From positions 496,001 to 560,000 of the forward strand of contig NZ_CP022423.1 of assembly GCF_002222655.1 (NCBI RefSeq): a DNA stretch of 64,000 nt, written 5' to 3'. This document shows, in pieces, positions 49,343 through 60,393 of the stretch (position 1 is its first letter; each line of letters begins with the position of its first letter). This DNA comes from Vitreoscilla filiformis (lineage in GTDB: Bacteria > Pseudomonadota > Gammaproteobacteria > Burkholderiales > Burkholderiaceae_C). The notes under the pieces are model-generated. The model saw only the letters and a list, made by a program, of their open reading frames with translations, made no database searches and was not told the origin of the DNA. Made by a program: the position numbers and the translations under genes.

Positions 49343-50728
49343 TCAGTCTGCTTGCTTGCGCAAAAAGGCTGGAATCTCGATCTCTTCCATGCCATTTGAG
49401 CTGAGTGCCTCCACCTTGGCTGCCGCTTGCATCCGCCCCGTGCGCCACACGCTGGGCACATGCGGCTCATGGTGGACGGGCGCTGCTGGCGGCGGCACCA
49501 TCCCCGCAGGGGCTGCGGCATGGTGCGGCGAAGCATGCACCGATGGGTGCGGCACGTGGTGATGTGGCGCGTGCGTTCCCGGGTAAGGCAGGTTGTCCGT
49601 GCCGGTGCGCATCTGCTGCTGGGGATGCATCTGCGCCGGCATGGCATGTGCCACATGGGTCGGATGCACAGCCGCATGTTGCACCGGCTGGGGTTGCGGC
49701 ACGTTCACCTGCGGCTGCACGGGCGGCATGGCAGGCTGGCTCTGCACCACGGTCAGCGGCGCTTGGGCGCGTTTACCGCTGGTCAGGCCAGTCGCGATCA
49801 CGGTGACGCGCAACTGGTCATTGAGCGACTCCTCGTAGGCCGTGCCGTAGATGATGTGCGCGTCCGGTGCCGCGTAGCGGCCAATGGTGGCCATGGCGCT
49901 GCGCACTTCGGACAGCCGGAAGTTGGCCCGCGAGGCCGCAATCAGCACCAACACCCCCCGGGCGCCGGACAGGTCAATGCCTTCCAGCAGCTTGGAGGTC
50001 ACCGCCGCTTCAGCCGCCTTCGATGCGCGATCTGGGCCTGCGGCCATGGCGGTGCCCATCATGGCTTTGCCGGGCTCGCTCATCACCGTCTTGACGTCTT
50101 CGAAGTCCACGTTCACCAGACCGGGAATGTGGATGATGTCGCTGATGCCGCCGACGGCGTTCTTCAGCACATCGTTGGCGTGGGCGAAGGCTTCGTCTTG
50201 GGTGACATCGTCGCCGAGGACTTCCAGCAACTTGTCATTGAGCACCACAATCAACGAATCGACGTTGGCCTCCAGCTCCGTCACCCCGGCTTCGGCTTGC
50301 TTGCAACGGCGCCCACCTTCGAACGAGAACGGCTTGGTGACCACACCCACCGTGAGAATGCCCATCTCCTTGGCCAAGCGAGCAATCACCGGCGCGGCCC
50401 CCGTGCCGGTGCCGCCGCCCATGCCCGCCGTGACGAACAGCATGTTCGCCCCCTGGATGGCCTCACGAATGCGCCCCTCGGCTTGCTCCGCCGACTGGCG
50501 TCCAACTTCGGGCCGGGAGCCTGCACCCAAGCCGGTCTCGCCCAATTGCACCAAGCTCTTGGCGCGGCTGCGGTTCAGAGCTTGCGCATCGGTATTGGCA
50601 CAGATGAATTCCACGCCCTGCACGCCTTGGGCAATCATGTGCTCCACGGCGTTGCCACCGCCACCGCCAACGCCGATCACCTTGATCTGCGTCCCCCGGT
50701 CAAAGTCCTCAATCATTTCAATTGGCAT
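49343..50728 (-). CDS. ftsZ: cell division protein FtsZ with His/Pro-rich linker
   Basis: Tubulin-like GTPase that forms the Z-ring. 461 residues; about 80 longer than E. coli FtsZ. The core is complete: KVIGVGGGGGNAVEHM, GTPase motif GGGTGTG (104-110), T7 loop around NVDFEDVKTVM. The C-terminal peptide EEIEIPAFLRKQAD (448-461) binds FtsA. Between residues 322 and 427 lies a disordered linker rich in Pro, Gln and especially His (16 of about 100). The ATG at 50728 has an AGGAG site 7 nt upstream. Last division gene of the cluster; 87 nt after ftsA. Confidence 0.98.
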   Translation of the reverse strand: MPIEMIEDFDRGTQIKVIGVGGGGGNAVEHMIAQGVQGVEFICANTDAQALNRSRAKSLVQLGETGLGAGSRPEVGRQSAEQAEGRIREAIQGANMLFVTAGMGGGTGTGAAPVIARLAKEMGILTVGVVTKPFSFEGGRRCKQAEAGVTELEANVDSLIVVLNDKLLEVLGDDVTQDEAFAHANDVLKNAVGGISDIIHIPGLVNVDFEDVKTVMSEPGKAMMGTAMAAGPDRASKAAEAAVTSKLLEGIDLSGARGVLVLIAASRANFRLSEVRSAMATIGRYAAPDAHIIYGTAYEESLNDQLRVTVIATGLTSGKRAQAPLTVVQSQPAMPPVQPQVNVPQPQPVQHAAVHPTHVAHAMPAQMHPQQQMRTGTDNLPYPGTHAPHHHVPHPSVHASPHHAAAPAGMVPPPAAPVHHEPHVPSVWRTGRMQAAAKVEALSSNGMEEIEIPAFLRKQAD

Positions 50729-50815
50729 TTGCAAGCTCCTGTTGCCGACGTGTACGTCGACGCGCCGGCGTCATTATTTCATTCCTGACCCTGTGCTTGG
50801 AGCGTTTGTCGATGG

Positions 50816-52048
50816 TCAGAAATTGCCCAGGAACCAATCACGGACTTTTGCCAGCCATGCCGTGACCGATCCCCCCTGTTGCACGATGTTCTGGCCGCGC
50901 AGACGCGCCTGCCGGGCCTGTTCCAACAAACCCATGACGGTGGACGCTCGCGGAACAGCCACCATCTCATACAGCGGGCCGGCGTACACAGGCACGCCAA
51001 TGCGCACCGGCTTCATGAAAATATCCTCCGCCAATTCGACCATACCTGGCATGACGGCAGAACCCCCAGTCAGCACAATGCCCGACGACAGCAACTCTTC
51101 GTAACCAGATTCACGAATAACCTGGTGTACCAGATGGAAAATTTCCTCCACCCGGGGCTCCACCACCCCCGCCAGCACCTGGCGGTTGATCATGCGCGGC
51201 ACACGATCGCCCAGGGCAGGCACTTCGACTTGACCGTTCGGATCGGCCAGTAGCAATTTCGCCACACCATGGCTGACCTTGATCTCCTCGGCATCCTTGG
51301 TCGGGGTGCGCAAGGCCATGGCGATGTCGCTGGTGATGAGGTCGCCGGCGATGGGAATGACAGCGGTGTGGCGAATGGAGCTGTCGGTGTAGATCGACAC
51401 GTCGGTGGTGCCCGCGCCCACGTCCACCACCGCCACGCCCAAGGCGCGCTCGTCAGCCGACAACACCGCCGCCGCCGTGGCCACCGGGCTCAACGACAGC
51501 GATTCCACCTCCAACCCACAGCGCCGCACGCATTTGATGAGGTTTTCCGCCGCGCTCTGCGCCCCGGTGGCAATGTGAACTTTGACCTCCAGCCGGCTGC
51601 CGCTCATGCCAATCGGCTCTTTGACTTCCTGGCCGTCGATGATGAATTCTTGCGGCTCGACCAACAACATGCGCTGATCGTGCGGGATGTTGATCGCTTT
51701 GGCGGTTTCGATCACCCGGGACACGTCCAGGGCGGTGACTTCGCGGTTGTCCCGCACGATCACCATGCCGGTGGAGTTTTGGCCCCGGATGTGGCTGCCG
51801 CTGATGTTGAGGCAGACCCGGTCGATTTTGCAGGCCGCCATCATCTCGGCTTCCTTGAGCGCCTGCTGGATCGACTGCACCGTGGCCTCAATGTTCACCA
51901 CCACGCCGCGTTTCAGACCATTGGCGTCGGCCACGCCCAGGCCGGCCAGGCGGATGTCCCCCTCGACCAGCTCGCCGACGACGACCATCACCTTGGATGT
52001 GCCCACATCCAAGCCGACGATCAGATCCTTGTTGTCCTTGCCCACCAT
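50816..52048 (-). CDS. ftsA: cell division protein FtsA
   Basis: Actin-like ATPase that anchors FtsZ to the membrane. 410 residues. It shows the phosphate-1 loop LIVGLDVGTSKVMVVVGE, the 1C domain typical of FtsA, phosphate-2 VDVGAGTTDVSIY and the adenosine motif GGSAVMPGM. The last 13 residues (WLAKVRDWFLGNF) form the amphipathic membrane-targeting helix. It begins 9 nt after ftsQ. All family features are normal. Confidence 0.98.
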   Translation of the reverse strand: MVGKDNKDLIVGLDVGTSKVMVVVGELVEGDIRLAGLGVADANGLKRGVVVNIEATVQSIQQALKEAEMMAACKIDRVCLNISGSHIRGQNSTGMVIVRDNREVTALDVSRVIETAKAINIPHDQRMLLVEPQEFIIDGQEVKEPIGMSGSRLEVKVHIATGAQSAAENLIKCVRRCGLEVESLSLSPVATAAAVLSADERALGVAVVDVGAGTTDVSIYTDSSIRHTAVIPIAGDLITSDIAMALRTPTKDAEEIKVSHGVAKLLLADPNGQVEVPALGDRVPRMINRQVLAGVVEPRVEEIFHLVHQVIRESGYEELLSSGIVLTGGSAVMPGMVELAEDIFMKPVRIGVPVYAGPLYEMVAVPRASTVMGLLEQARQARLRGQNIVQQGGSVTAWLAKVRDWFLGNF

Positions 52049-52057
52049 CTTTGTCCT

Positions 52058-52861
52058 TCACTGCGCCGCTTGGCTTGGCGCCGTTGCTTTCAGGTGCAGT
52101 GCAAACCCATCCATGTGCCGCAAATCGGCACGATCCCAGTTTCGGCCCGCCCATTGGGCCCCGGGGCGCTGAATGGCGTGCGCAAAACGCTCCAGCCGCG
52201 CCAGCACGTCTTCCGCGCTGCCACGGCCCAGCTCGATCACTTCGCCTCGCTTGAGCTCGATTTCCCAGGAACCCCGGGGGCTCAAACTCACACGCACCAC
52301 CTCCATGCCAAAGGGCCGCAGCAGCGTGAGCAGCTTGCCGTGCATGTCAATGACTTGCCCGAGCTGGCTGCGCAAGCCTTCCAATTCGGGCAGATTGTCC
52401 ACGTCTCCGAGGTTGGCCTCGAAAATTTCCCCGAAACGATTCACCAACCGATCCGTCACCCCCTGCTCGCGCCAGATGGCCACGGGTTGGTGTTCCTCAA
52501 TGTGAACCACCAGCCGATCCGGCCAAACCCGCCGCACACGGGCCTGGCGCACCCACGCGACTTTTTCCAAAGCCTCGCGGGTTTCGGCCAAATCCAGGGT
52601 GAAGAAATTCCCCGGCAAGTTGGCAAACACCCCGGCGCGCAAATCTTCAACGCTGCAACGCTTGAGTTCGCCTTCAACCAACACTTGCTCAATGGCAAAC
52701 ACCGGCAGGTGAATGAAACGATACACGCCATACACCACCAAGATGGCCAGTGGCAGTGACAACAACCACCAACCGCCACGCCGCTGCGACCACTGGCGCA
52801 CGCGCCGCCACAGCGGCCCCAGCGGGGCCACCATCGATGCACGACGGGACGGGCTCGCCAT
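52058..52861 (-). CDS. ftsQ: cell division protein FtsQ
   Basis: Bitopic divisome protein that links FtsB/FtsL to the cytokinetic ring. 267 residues from ATG 52861: a basic cytoplasmic tail (residues 1-30, RRVRQWSQRRGG), one membrane helix (LLSLPLAILVVYGVYRF), then a POTRA domain (FAIEQVLVEGELKRCSVEDL) and the beta domain with WPDRLVVHIEEHQPVA. An earlier in-frame GTG at 52927 would overlap ddl by nearly 60 nt and is less likely. Starts 8 nt after ddl. Confidence 0.96.
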   Translation of the reverse strand: MASPSRRASMVAPLGPLWRRVRQWSQRRGGWWLLSLPLAILVVYGVYRFIHLPVFAIEQVLVEGELKRCSVEDLRAGVFANLPGNFFTLDLAETREALEKVAWVRQARVRRVWPDRLVVHIEEHQPVAIWREQGVTDRLVNRFGEIFEANLGDVDNLPELEGLRSQLGQVIDMHGKLLTLLRPFGMEVVRVSLSPRGSWEIELKRGEVIELGRGSAEDVLARLERFAHAIQRPGAQWAGRNWDRADLRHMDGFALHLKATAPSQAAQ

Positions 52862-52869
52862 CACCCGTT

Positions 52870-53841
52870 TCAGGCCAAGAGGCGAGGTGGCGTGTCCAGC
52901 GTGGCCGCTGCCAGCAGGCGCAGGCACAGCGCCTCATAACTCAGCCCCACGGCTTGGGCGGATTTGGGCACGAGTGAATGGCTGGTCATGCCCGGCGAGG
53001 TGTTCATTTCCAGCAAGAAGGGCTGGCGGTCGCGGGCACGGATCATGATGTCGGCCCGGCCCCAGCCTCGGCAGCCCAGCACACGATACGCCTGCACCAC
53101 CAAGTGCTGGATGTTCGTTTCCTCGGCCTCGGGCAGACCGCTCGGACAGAGGTAACGCGTATCGTCCGAGTGGTATTTGTGTTCGAAGTCGTAGTTGCCG
53201 CCGGGGGCTTGGATGCGGATCACCGGCAGCGACCGCGCCGCCGCGCCTTCACCCAGCACCGCGCAGGTGACTTCCTCGCCGACGATGCATTCTTCGCACA
53301 CCACGGCGCTGTCGTACTGGGCCGCCAGGGCCACGGCAGCCGCCAGTTGGCCCGGCTCGGTGACACGCGTCACCCCAAACGACGACCCCTCACGCGCCGG
53401 TTTGACGATCAGCGGCAACCCCAACTCGTCCGGCAGGTGATCGACCGCCAGCGCGCCGCGATGCAGCACCACGCCACGCGGCACCGGCAGGCCGGCGCTT
53501 TGCCACAGGCGCTTGGTCATGACCTTGTCCATGGCAATGGCACTGGCCATCACACCCGAACCGGTGTAGGGGATGCCGAGCATCTCCAGCGCCCCTTGCA
53601 TCGTGCCGTCTTCGCCGTGGCGGCCATGCAGGGCGATGAAACAGCGCTCAAAGCCCTCGCGCTTCAGGTCGGACAAATCCCGTTCGGACGGGTCGAACGC
53701 ATGCGCGTCCACACCCTGCCCACACAGCGCCTCCAGCACGCCTTGGCCGGACATCAGCGACACCGGTCGCTCCGCCGAACTGCCCCCCATGAGCACCGCC
53801 ACTTTGCCCAGCGCGCCCACATCAATCGCCATCTGTTCCAT
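52870..53841 (-). CDS. ddl: D-alanine--D-alanine ligase
   Basis: ATP-grasp ligase that makes the D-Ala-D-Ala dipeptide for MurF. 323 residues. Seen are [47 protein letters not shown], and [16 protein letters not shown] with the Mg-binding Glu/Asn. It begins at the ATG 53841 that shares a base with the murC stop (TGATG); a GTG one codon upstream is possible. Placement between murC and ftsQ is the standard dcw order (ddlB type). Confidence 0.97.
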   Translation of the reverse strand: MEQMAIDVGALGKVAVLMGGSSAERPVSLMSGQGVLEALCGQGVDAHAFDPSERDLSDLKREGFERCFIALHGRHGEDGTMQGALEMLGIPYTGSGVMASAIAMDKVMTKRLWQSAGLPVPRGVVLHRGALAVDHLPDELGLPLIVKPAREGSSFGVTRVTEPGQLAAAVALAAQYDSAVVCEECIVGEEVTCAVLGEGAAARSLPVIRIQAPGGNYDFEHKYHSDDTRYLCPSGLPEAEETNIQHLVVQAYRVLGCRGWGRADIMIRARDRQPFLLEMNTSPGMTSHSLVPKSAQAVGLSYEALCLRLLAAATLDTPPRLLA

Positions 53842-55247
53842 CACGCCCCTCCGATCCGCTCGACCACCTTGGCCGGTACACCCCCGATGGAGCCGGCCCC
53901 CATGGAAATCACCACGTCGCCGCCGTGCGCCAGCTCGGCGATGCGGCCCGGCAGATCGGCGATGTCATCGACGAACACCGGATCGACCCGGCCCGACACG
54001 CGCAACGCCCGCGCCAACGCCCGCCCATCGGCTGCGACGATGGGCGCTTCGCCGGCGGCGTACACCTCGGTGAGCAACACCGCGTCGGCCCGGCCCATGA
54101 CGTTGACGAAGTCTTCAAAACAATCCCGCGTGCGGGTGTAGCGGTGCGGCTGGAAGGCCAGCACCAAACGCCGCCCTGGGAAAGCACCCCGCGCCGCCGC
54201 GATCACCGCCGCCATCTCCACCGGATGGTGGCCATAGTCGTCGATCAGGGTGAACCGACCGCCGTCTTGGGCCGGCAACTCGCCGTAGCGCTGAAAGCGC
54301 CGCCCCACGCCGCTGAATTGGGCCAGGGCACGCACGATGGGCTCGTCCGGCAACTCCAACTCGGTGGCCACGGCGATGGTGGCCAAGGCGTTGCGTACGT
54401 TGTGCTCACCCGGCAAATTCAGGGTGATGTCCAAGTCGGGCAGCGCTTCCCCGTTGCGCCGCTGGCAGGTGAAGCGCATCTGCCCGCCTTCGAGCGCTTG
54501 GACGTTGACGGCCCGCACCTGGGCCTCGGGGTTGAAGCCGTAGGTCGTCACCGGGCGCGAAATCAGCGGGATGATGCTGCGCACGCCGGGATCGTCGTCG
54601 CACAACACCGCTGCGCCGTAAAACGGCATGCGGTGCAGAAAATCGACAAACGCTTGTTTGAGACGGGCAAAGTCATGCCCATAGGTGTCCATGTGATCCG
54701 CGTCGATGTTGGTGACGACGGACAGCACCGGCATGAGGTTCAGGAACGAAGCATCGGACTCATCCGCCTCGACGACGATGAATTCGCCCTTCCCTAAGGC
54801 CGAATTGGCCCCCGCTGAGTTGAGCTTGCCGCCGATGACGAAGGTCGGATCGACCCCCGCTTCGGCCAGCACACTCGTCACCAGCGACGTCGTGGTGGTT
54901 TTGCCGTGCGTGCCGGCGATGGCAATGCCTTTGCGCAGACGCATCAGCTCGGCCAACATCACGGCGCGTGGCACCACGGGAATGCGCCCGGTGCGGGCGG
55001 CGATGACTTCGGGGTTGTCCCCCTTCACCGCTGTGGAGGTGACGACGGCTTGTGCGCCGGCGATGTGGGCCGCGTCGTGCCCCACAAACACGCGAATGCC
55101 GAGGCCCGCCAGGCGCCGGGTGACGGTGTTGTCCGCCTGATCGGAGCCGGAAACGGTGTAACCCAGGTTGTGCAGGATCTCGGCGATCCCACTCATGCCC
55201 GCGCCACCGACGCCAACAAAGTGAATGTGCTTGACAGCGTGCTTCAT
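53841..55247 (-). CDS. murC: UDP-N-acetylmuramate--L-alanine ligase
   Basis: Adds L-Ala, the first amino acid of the peptidoglycan stem peptide. 468 residues. An N-terminal Rossmann-like domain ([20 protein letters not shown]) is followed by the ATP-binding motif [20 protein letters not shown] and the C-terminal [14 protein letters not shown]. The ATG overlaps the murG stop (ATGA). Fully typical of the Mur ligase family. Confidence 0.98.
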   Translation of the reverse strand: MKHAVKHIHFVGVGGAGMSGIAEILHNLGYTVSGSDQADNTVTRRLAGLGIRVFVGHDAAHIAGAQAVVTSTAVKGDNPEVIAARTGRIPVVPRAVMLAELMRLRKGIAIAGTHGKTTTTSLVTSVLAEAGVDPTFVIGGKLNSAGANSALGKGEFIVVEADESDASFLNLMPVLSVVTNIDADHMDTYGHDFARLKQAFVDFLHRMPFYGAAVLCDDDPGVRSIIPLISRPVTTYGFNPEAQVRAVNVQALEGGQMRFTCQRRNGEALPDLDITLNLPGEHNVRNALATIAVATELELPDEPIVRALAQFSGVGRRFQRYGELPAQDGGRFTLIDDYGHHPVEMAAVIAAARGAFPGRRLVLAFQPHRYTRTRDCFEDFVNVMGRADAVLLTEVYAAGEAPIVAADGRALARALRVSGRVDPVFVDDIADLPGRIAELAHGGDVVISMGAGSIGGVPAKVVERIGGA

Positions 55248-56335
55248 GCAGAGACTTTCTCAATTTCATCGGCCACGCGGGCGGCGGCCTGGGCCCGGGC
55301 TTGGCGTCGCGCCGCCTGGGCCAGCGTCAGCAAACGCCCCCGATCCAGGCTGGACAGCAGTTCGGCCAAGCGCTCGGGGGTGCAGTCGGGTTGTGGCAGG
55401 TGCAGGGCGGCGCCTTGCGCGGCCATGAGGGCGGCGTTGTCGCGCTGGTGCGAGGTCGTGCTCACCACCAGGGGCACCAGCACGGACGGCACCCCCGCCG
55501 CGCACAACTCGCTGACGGTGATGGCCCCGGCCCGGCAAATGATGAGGTCACACGCCGCCAGCCGGGCGGCCATGTCATCAATGAAAGGCAGGACTTCGGC
55601 GTCCACCCCCTGCTGGGCATAGCGCGCCCGCACGGTGTCGAAGTGCGCCAGGCCAGTTTGGTGGGTCACCCAGGGCCGCTGCGCAGCGGGCAGGCGGGCC
55701 AACGCTGCCGGCACCGTTTCGTTGAGCACTTGCGCGCCCAAACTGCCCCCCACCACCAGCACCCGCAGCGGGCCGCTGCGCCCAGCCCAGCGTTGTTCGG
55801 GCGACGGCAGGTTCTCGATCTCGGCACGCACCGGGTTGCCCGTCACCCAGGCTTTGGCGGTGGCGCGGGCGGCGGGGCCGTCAAACCCGAACGCGATGCG
55901 CCGGGTCAAGGGCAGCAAAGCGCGATTGCTCATCAACAAAGCCGCGTCGGCGTTGACCAGCACCAACGGGCGCCCCCGCAGCGCCGCCGCCACGCCGCCG
56001 GGGAAACACACGTAGCCCCCCATGCCCAGCACGGCGTCGGCCTGACGCGCCCCCAGGATGCGCCACGAACGCCACAACGCCCCCAACAGCTTGAAGCCGC
56101 CGGTCAGGCTGTGCTTCCAGCCTTTGCCGCGCAGGCCGCTGAAGTCCAGCGTGTCCATCGGGATGCCGCTGGGCGGCACCAGGCGGTTTTCCATGCCTGT
56201 GGTCGTGCCCAGCCAGCTCACGCGCCAACCGCGCTGCTGCATCTCCCGCGCCACGGCCAGGCCGGGCATGACGTGCCCCCCTGTGCCCGCCGCCATGATC
56301 ACCAAATGGCGCGACCGGGTCGGTGCTGCGCTCAT
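55244..56335 (-). CDS. murG: UDP-GlcNAc:lipid I GlcNAc transferase
   Basis: GT28 transferase that converts lipid I to lipid II on the inner face of the membrane. 363 residues from the ATG at 56335 ([13 protein letters not shown]), which overlaps the ftsW stop by 4 nt; an open frame extends upstream but inside ftsW. Diagnostic segments: [42 protein letters not shown] and [15 protein letters not shown] plus a C-terminal [15 protein letters not shown]. Confidence 0.97.
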   Translation of the reverse strand: MSAAPTRSRHLVIMAAGTGGHVMPGLAVAREMQQRGWRVSWLGTTTGMENRLVPPSGIPMDTLDFSGLRGKGWKHSLTGGFKLLGALWRSWRILGARQADAVLGMGGYVCFPGGVAAALRGRPLVLVNADAALLMSNRALLPLTRRIAFGFDGPAARATAKAWVTGNPVRAEIENLPSPEQRWAGRSGPLRVLVVGGSLGAQVLNETVPAALARLPAAQRPWVTHQTGLAHFDTVRARYAQQGVDAEVLPFIDDMAARLAACDLIICRAGAITVSELCAAGVPSVLVPLVVSTTSHQRDNAALMAAQGAALHLPQPDCTPERLAELLSSLDRGRLLTLAQAARRQARAQAAARVADEIEKVSA

Positions 56336-57627
56336 GAACGTCCTCCTCGCATCAACTGGCGATTTTCCTGATCCACACGCAACACGATCGACAACGCCAC
56401 CAAGTTCAAAATCAAACCCGACCCGCCATAACTCAACAGCGGCAGGGTCAGCCCTTTGGTGGGCAGCGCGCCCAAGTTCACGCCGATGTTGATCACCGCT
56501 TGGCTGGCGATCCACAGCCCGATGCCCTGGGCCATCAAACCCGCGAACACCCGATCCAGCATGATGGCCTGGCGGCCAATGATGAAGATGCGCCGCGTCA
56601 GCCAGAAGAAGGCGACGATCACCGCTGTCACCGTCACCAAACCCAGTTCTTCACCGATCACGGCCAGCAAAAAGTCGGTGTGCGCTTCCGGCAGGTAACT
56701 CAGCTTTTCCAGCGACAAGCCCAAACCTTGCCCGAACCACTCCCCCCGACCAAAGGCCATGAGCGAGTGCGTCAACTGGTAGGCCGCGCCTTTGGCGTTT
56801 TCCTCCGCCCAAGGGTCGAGGTAGGCAAAAATGCGTTTGCGGCGGAACTCGCTGAACACAATCATCAGCATGAACACGCCCAGCAGCACCGCCACACTGA
56901 GCATGAACATGCGGCCATTGACGCCACCGAGAAACAAAATGCCCAGCGCCACAGCGGCGATGACGATGAACGCCCCCATGTCCGGCTCGGCCAGCAGCAA
57001 GATGCCCACCACCCCCAAAGCCACAGCCATCGGCCAAACGGCTTTGAAGAAACGTTCCTTCACATCCATCTTGCGCACCATGTAACTGGCGGCGTACATG
57101 GCCATGGTGAGTTTGGTGATCTCACTGGGCTGGAGGTTGAAGCCCGCAAAGCGAATCCAACGCCGCGAGCCGTTCACCTGCGTGCCGACCACCAGCACCA
57201 ACACCAAGGCCACGATGGACGCGCCAAACAGCCACGGCGCCCACTTCTCCCAAGTGGCGATGGGCACTTGCAGCGTCAAAGCCGCAACGATCACCCCCAG
57301 CACCAGCGCGATGCTTTGGCGCATCAGAAAGTGCGTCGGTTCGTAGTTGCGAAAACGCGGGTTGTCCGGCAACGCCACGGACGCGGAAAACACCATCACC
57401 ACGCCCAGCAGCACCAGGCCCATCACGACCCAAATCAGCGCGCTGTCAAAACCGTGGGTGCTCAGGGGGCTGAGGTTGGCGTCCCGCGTTGGCATCCACT
57501 CGCGGATCGGCAGGGACACCCGCCCGTCACTCGGCGCCTTGGATCGATTGAACCAGCTTTGGGCACGCGCCTGCCAGCCCTGTGCCCAGCGGCTGAGGCG
57601 TTCGGCGGCGCGACCATCGGTGTTCAT
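56332..57627 (-). CDS. ftsW: septal peptidoglycan polymerase FtsW
   Basis: SEDS-family glycosyltransferase that polymerises lipid II at the septum with FtsI. 431 residues and about ten membrane helices after a 60-residue cytoplasmic N-terminus, which is rich in Trp/Arg/Ser and longer than in E. coli. Family marks: [32 protein letters not shown] (with the catalytic Asp region), and [14 protein letters not shown] near the end. Start overlaps the murD stop (ATGA). Confidence 0.97.
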   Translation of the reverse strand: MNTDGRAAERLSRWAQGWQARAQSWFNRSKAPSDGRVSLPIREWMPTRDANLSPLSTHGFDSALIWVVMGLVLLGVVMVFSASVALPDNPRFRNYEPTHFLMRQSIALVLGVIVAALTLQVPIATWEKWAPWLFGASIVALVLVLVVGTQVNGSRRWIRFAGFNLQPSEITKLTMAMYAASYMVRKMDVKERFFKAVWPMAVALGVVGILLLAEPDMGAFIVIAAVALGILFLGGVNGRMFMLSVAVLLGVFMLMIVFSEFRRKRIFAYLDPWAEENAKGAAYQLTHSLMAFGRGEWFGQGLGLSLEKLSYLPEAHTDFLLAVIGEELGLVTVTAVIVAFFWLTRRIFIIGRQAIMLDRVFAGLMAQGIGLWIASQAVINIGVNLGALPTKGLTLPLLSYGGSGLILNLVALSIVLRVDQENRQLMRGGRS

Positions 57628-59189
57628 GCGCCCAACTCTCCGCGCTCGTGCGCGTATTCACGCACCGCATCGATGAACACCTGCGCCCGGTGGGCGTAGT
57701 TGCGGAACATGTCCAAACTGGCGCAAGCCGGGCTCAACAAAACGGCATCCCCGGGTTGCGCTTGCTCGAAGCACCAGGGCACGGCGGCTTCCAAACGCTC
57801 GTGGTGCTGCATCGGCACGCCAGTGTCGGCGAGGGCGGCTTCGATGGCGGGTGCATCGCGTCCTATCAAGGCCACGGCACGCACATGCGCCGCCACAGGC
57901 GCGGCCAACGGGGCGAAGTCCTGCCCCTTGCCGTCGCCGCCAAGGATCACCACCAGCTTGGAGGTGAGCCGATCGGCGCCCAGCCCGGTCAAGGCCGCCA
58001 CCGTGGCGCCAACGTTGGTGCCCTTGCTGTCGTCAAATGCCTCCATGCCGCCGACTTGGCCCACCAGCTCGACACGGTGCGGCTCACCGGTGTACTCGCG
58101 CAGGCCGTGCAGCATCGGCGCCAACGGGCAGCCAATCGCCGTGGCCAGCGCCAGCGCGGCCAGCGCGTTGGCAGCGTTGTGACGCCCCCGAATGCGCAGC
58201 GCATCGGCGGGCATCAGGCGTTGCAGGTGCAGCGGTTCGGCTTCGGCACCGCGTTTGAGCGGCGTGTCGTCTTCGGGCAGGGCGCGCACCAGCCAGGCCA
58301 TGCCGTTGTCGTCCACCAAGCCGAAATCACCCGGGCGCTGCGGCGGATTCAACCCAAACCGGCACACCGAGCGCCCCACGGTCTGCCGAGGTTTGCCCCG
58401 CCCCATCGACACGGTTTGCGGCGCCGGCACCAAAGCTTCCACCAACGGATCGTCCCGGTTGATCACCATCACGCCCTGGGCGCCAAAAACGTGGGCCTTG
58501 GCTTGGGCGTAGGCGTCCATGCTGCCGTGCCAGTCCAAATGGTCTTGGGTGATGTTGAGCACCGCGCCGGCGCTGGGCTCGAACCCCACCACCTCGTCCA
58601 ACTGGAAGCTGGACAGCTCCAGCACCCACACCTCCGGCAAGGTGGCCTCGCGCAGCGCGGTGCCGAGGGTGTCCAGCATCGACGGGCCGATGTTGCCCGC
58701 CAAGCCGACGCGCCGGTCACACCGCTCGACCAAGCGGGCGGTGAGCGACGTCGTGGTGGTTTTGCCGTTCGTCCCGGTGATGGCCAGCACCTGCGGGGCG
58801 TAACCGGCCCCCGCACGCAGCGCCGCCAAGGCTTGGGCGAACACCCCCAGCTCGCCTTGCACCGGCACGCCCGCCGCCTGCGCGGCTTGCAGCAAGGGCA
58901 CCAAACGCGCATCCAACGGCGACAGGCCCGGGCTTTTGAGCACGCGCTGCGCGTCCGCCAGGGCCTCTGCACCGAGGGGGCCGGTGAAAAACTGCACCTG
59001 CGGCGCTTCTGCCGCCAACGCGGCGGCCTGGGGCGGTTGCGGGCGCGAATCCCACACGCGCACCCGGGCGCCAGCGCGGACGCACCACCGCGCCATGGCC
59101 AAACCCGAATCCCCCAGCCCCAGGATCAACACTGGCACCCCGGCCCAATCGGTCGAAACGGTGGCTTGTAAATCGACGGTGGTCGTCAT
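57624..59189 (-). CDS. murD: UDP-MurNAc-L-Ala--D-glutamate ligase
   Basis: Adds D-Glu to the stem peptide. 521 residues, about 80 more than E. coli MurD, the excess being inserts such as [15 protein letters not shown] and a longer N-terminus. Motifs: [20 protein letters not shown] (UDP site), [15 protein letters not shown] (P-loop), [22 protein letters not shown], and [16 protein letters not shown] (the DSKGTN motif specific to MurD). It begins 22 nt after mraY. Confidence 0.97.
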   Translation of the reverse strand: MTTTVDLQATVSTDWAGVPVLILGLGDSGLAMARWCVRAGARVRVWDSRPQPPQAAALAAEAPQVQFFTGPLGAEALADAQRVLKSPGLSPLDARLVPLLQAAQAAGVPVQGELGVFAQALAALRAGAGYAPQVLAITGTNGKTTTTSLTARLVERCDRRVGLAGNIGPSMLDTLGTALREATLPEVWVLELSSFQLDEVVGFEPSAGAVLNITQDHLDWHGSMDAYAQAKAHVFGAQGVMVINRDDPLVEALVPAPQTVSMGRGKPRQTVGRSVCRFGLNPPQRPGDFGLVDDNGMAWLVRALPEDDTPLKRGAEAEPLHLQRLMPADALRIRGRHNAANALAALALATAIGCPLAPMLHGLREYTGEPHRVELVGQVGGMEAFDDSKGTNVGATVAALTGLGADRLTSKLVVILGGDGKGQDFAPLAAPVAAHVRAVALIGRDAPAIEAALADTGVPMQHHERLEAAVPWCFEQAQPGDAVLLSPACASLDMFRNYAHRAQVFIDAVREYAHERGELGA

Positions 59190-59211
59190 GGCGTTGGCGT
59201 TCCTTCGTGTC

Positions 59212-60393
59212 TCAGCGCAGTTTCAGGCTGGCCAAGCCAACCAAGCACAGCAGCATGGTGATGATCCAAAAACGGATGACGACTTGCGTTTCCGTCCAGC
59301 CCGATTTTTCGAAGTGGTGGTGCAACGGCGCCATGCGGAACAAACGCCGGCCCTCGCCAAACTTCTTCTTGGTGTACTTGAACCAGCCCACTTGCAGCAT
59401 CACCGAAGCCGCTTCGGCAATGAACACCCCACCCATCACGCCCAGCAGGATTTCTTGCCGGGTGATCACCGCGATCGTGCCCAGGGCACCGCCCAGCGCC
59501 AGCGCGCCCACGTCCCCCATGAACACCTGCGCCGGATGAGCGTTGAACCACAAGAAGGCCAAACCCGCCCCGGCGATGGCGGCACAAAAAATCATCAACT
59601 CACCGGCCCCAGGAATGTGCGGGAACAGCAAGTAACGCGAGTACACCGCATTGCCCACCACGTAAGCAAAGATCCCCAGCGAGCCGGACACCAACACCAC
59701 CGGCATGATCGCCAAGCCGTCCAACCCATCGGTCAGGTTGACGGCGTTGCTGACGCCGACGATGACAAACCAGCTCATCGCCATGAAACCCAGCACGCCC
59801 AGCGGATAACGCACCGCCTTGAAGAAGGGCACCAACAAATCGGCCCGCGCCGGCAGGGCGTATTCAAAACCCTGGCTCACCCATTGGCCCATGGCATCCC
59901 AGACGCGGGCGCTGGTCGGCTCGGCCACCGCAAAAGCCAGGTAGGCCGATGCAATCAGACCCACCACGGTTTGCCACATGAATTTCTCACGCGAACTCAT
60001 GCCCTCAGGGTTTTTGTGAACCACCTTGCGCCAATCGTCCGTCCAGCCAATGGCGCCGAAGCCAAAGGTGACGAGGATCACCACCCACACGAAGCGGTTG
60101 CTCCAGTCACTCCACAGCAAGGTGGAAATGCCGATGCCAATCAGCACCAGCACCCCGCCCATGGTCGGCGTGCCACGCTTGGCCAAATGGGATTGCACCC
60201 CGTATTCGCGGATGGGTTGGCCGATTTTGAGTTCCGTCAGCCGGCGGATCACCCACGGGCCGAACATCAAGCCGATGATGAGCGCCGTCATGGCGGCCAT
60301 CACGGCGCGGAATGTCAGGTACTGGAAGACGCGCAAAAAGCCCAGGTGCTCAGGCGCCATCGCCTGCAACCACTGCGACAAACTAAGCAGCAT
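59212..60393 (-). CDS. mraY: phospho-MurNAc-pentapeptide translocase
   Basis: Polytopic membrane enzyme that makes lipid I from UDP-MurNAc-pentapeptide and undecaprenyl phosphate. 393 residues with about ten helices. Active-site motifs: [13 protein letters not shown] (paired Asp), [12 protein letters not shown], and [15 protein letters not shown] plus [13 protein letters not shown], all typical of MraY. It starts 11 nt inside the 3' end of murF. Confidence 0.98.
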   Translation of the reverse strand: MLLSLSQWLQAMAPEHLGFLRVFQYLTFRAVMAAMTALIIGLMFGPWVIRRLTELKIGQPIREYGVQSHLAKRGTPTMGGVLVLIGIGISTLLWSDWSNRFVWVVILVTFGFGAIGWTDDWRKVVHKNPEGMSSREKFMWQTVVGLIASAYLAFAVAEPTSARVWDAMGQWVSQGFEYALPARADLLVPFFKAVRYPLGVLGFMAMSWFVIVGVSNAVNLTDGLDGLAIMPVVLVSGSLGIFAYVVGNAVYSRYLLFPHIPGAGELMIFCAAIAGAGLAFLWFNAHPAQVFMGDVGALALGGALGTIAVITRQEILLGVMGGVFIAEAASVMLQVGWFKYTKKKFGEGRRLFRMAPLHHHFEKSGWTETQVVIRFWIITMLLCLVGLASLKLR

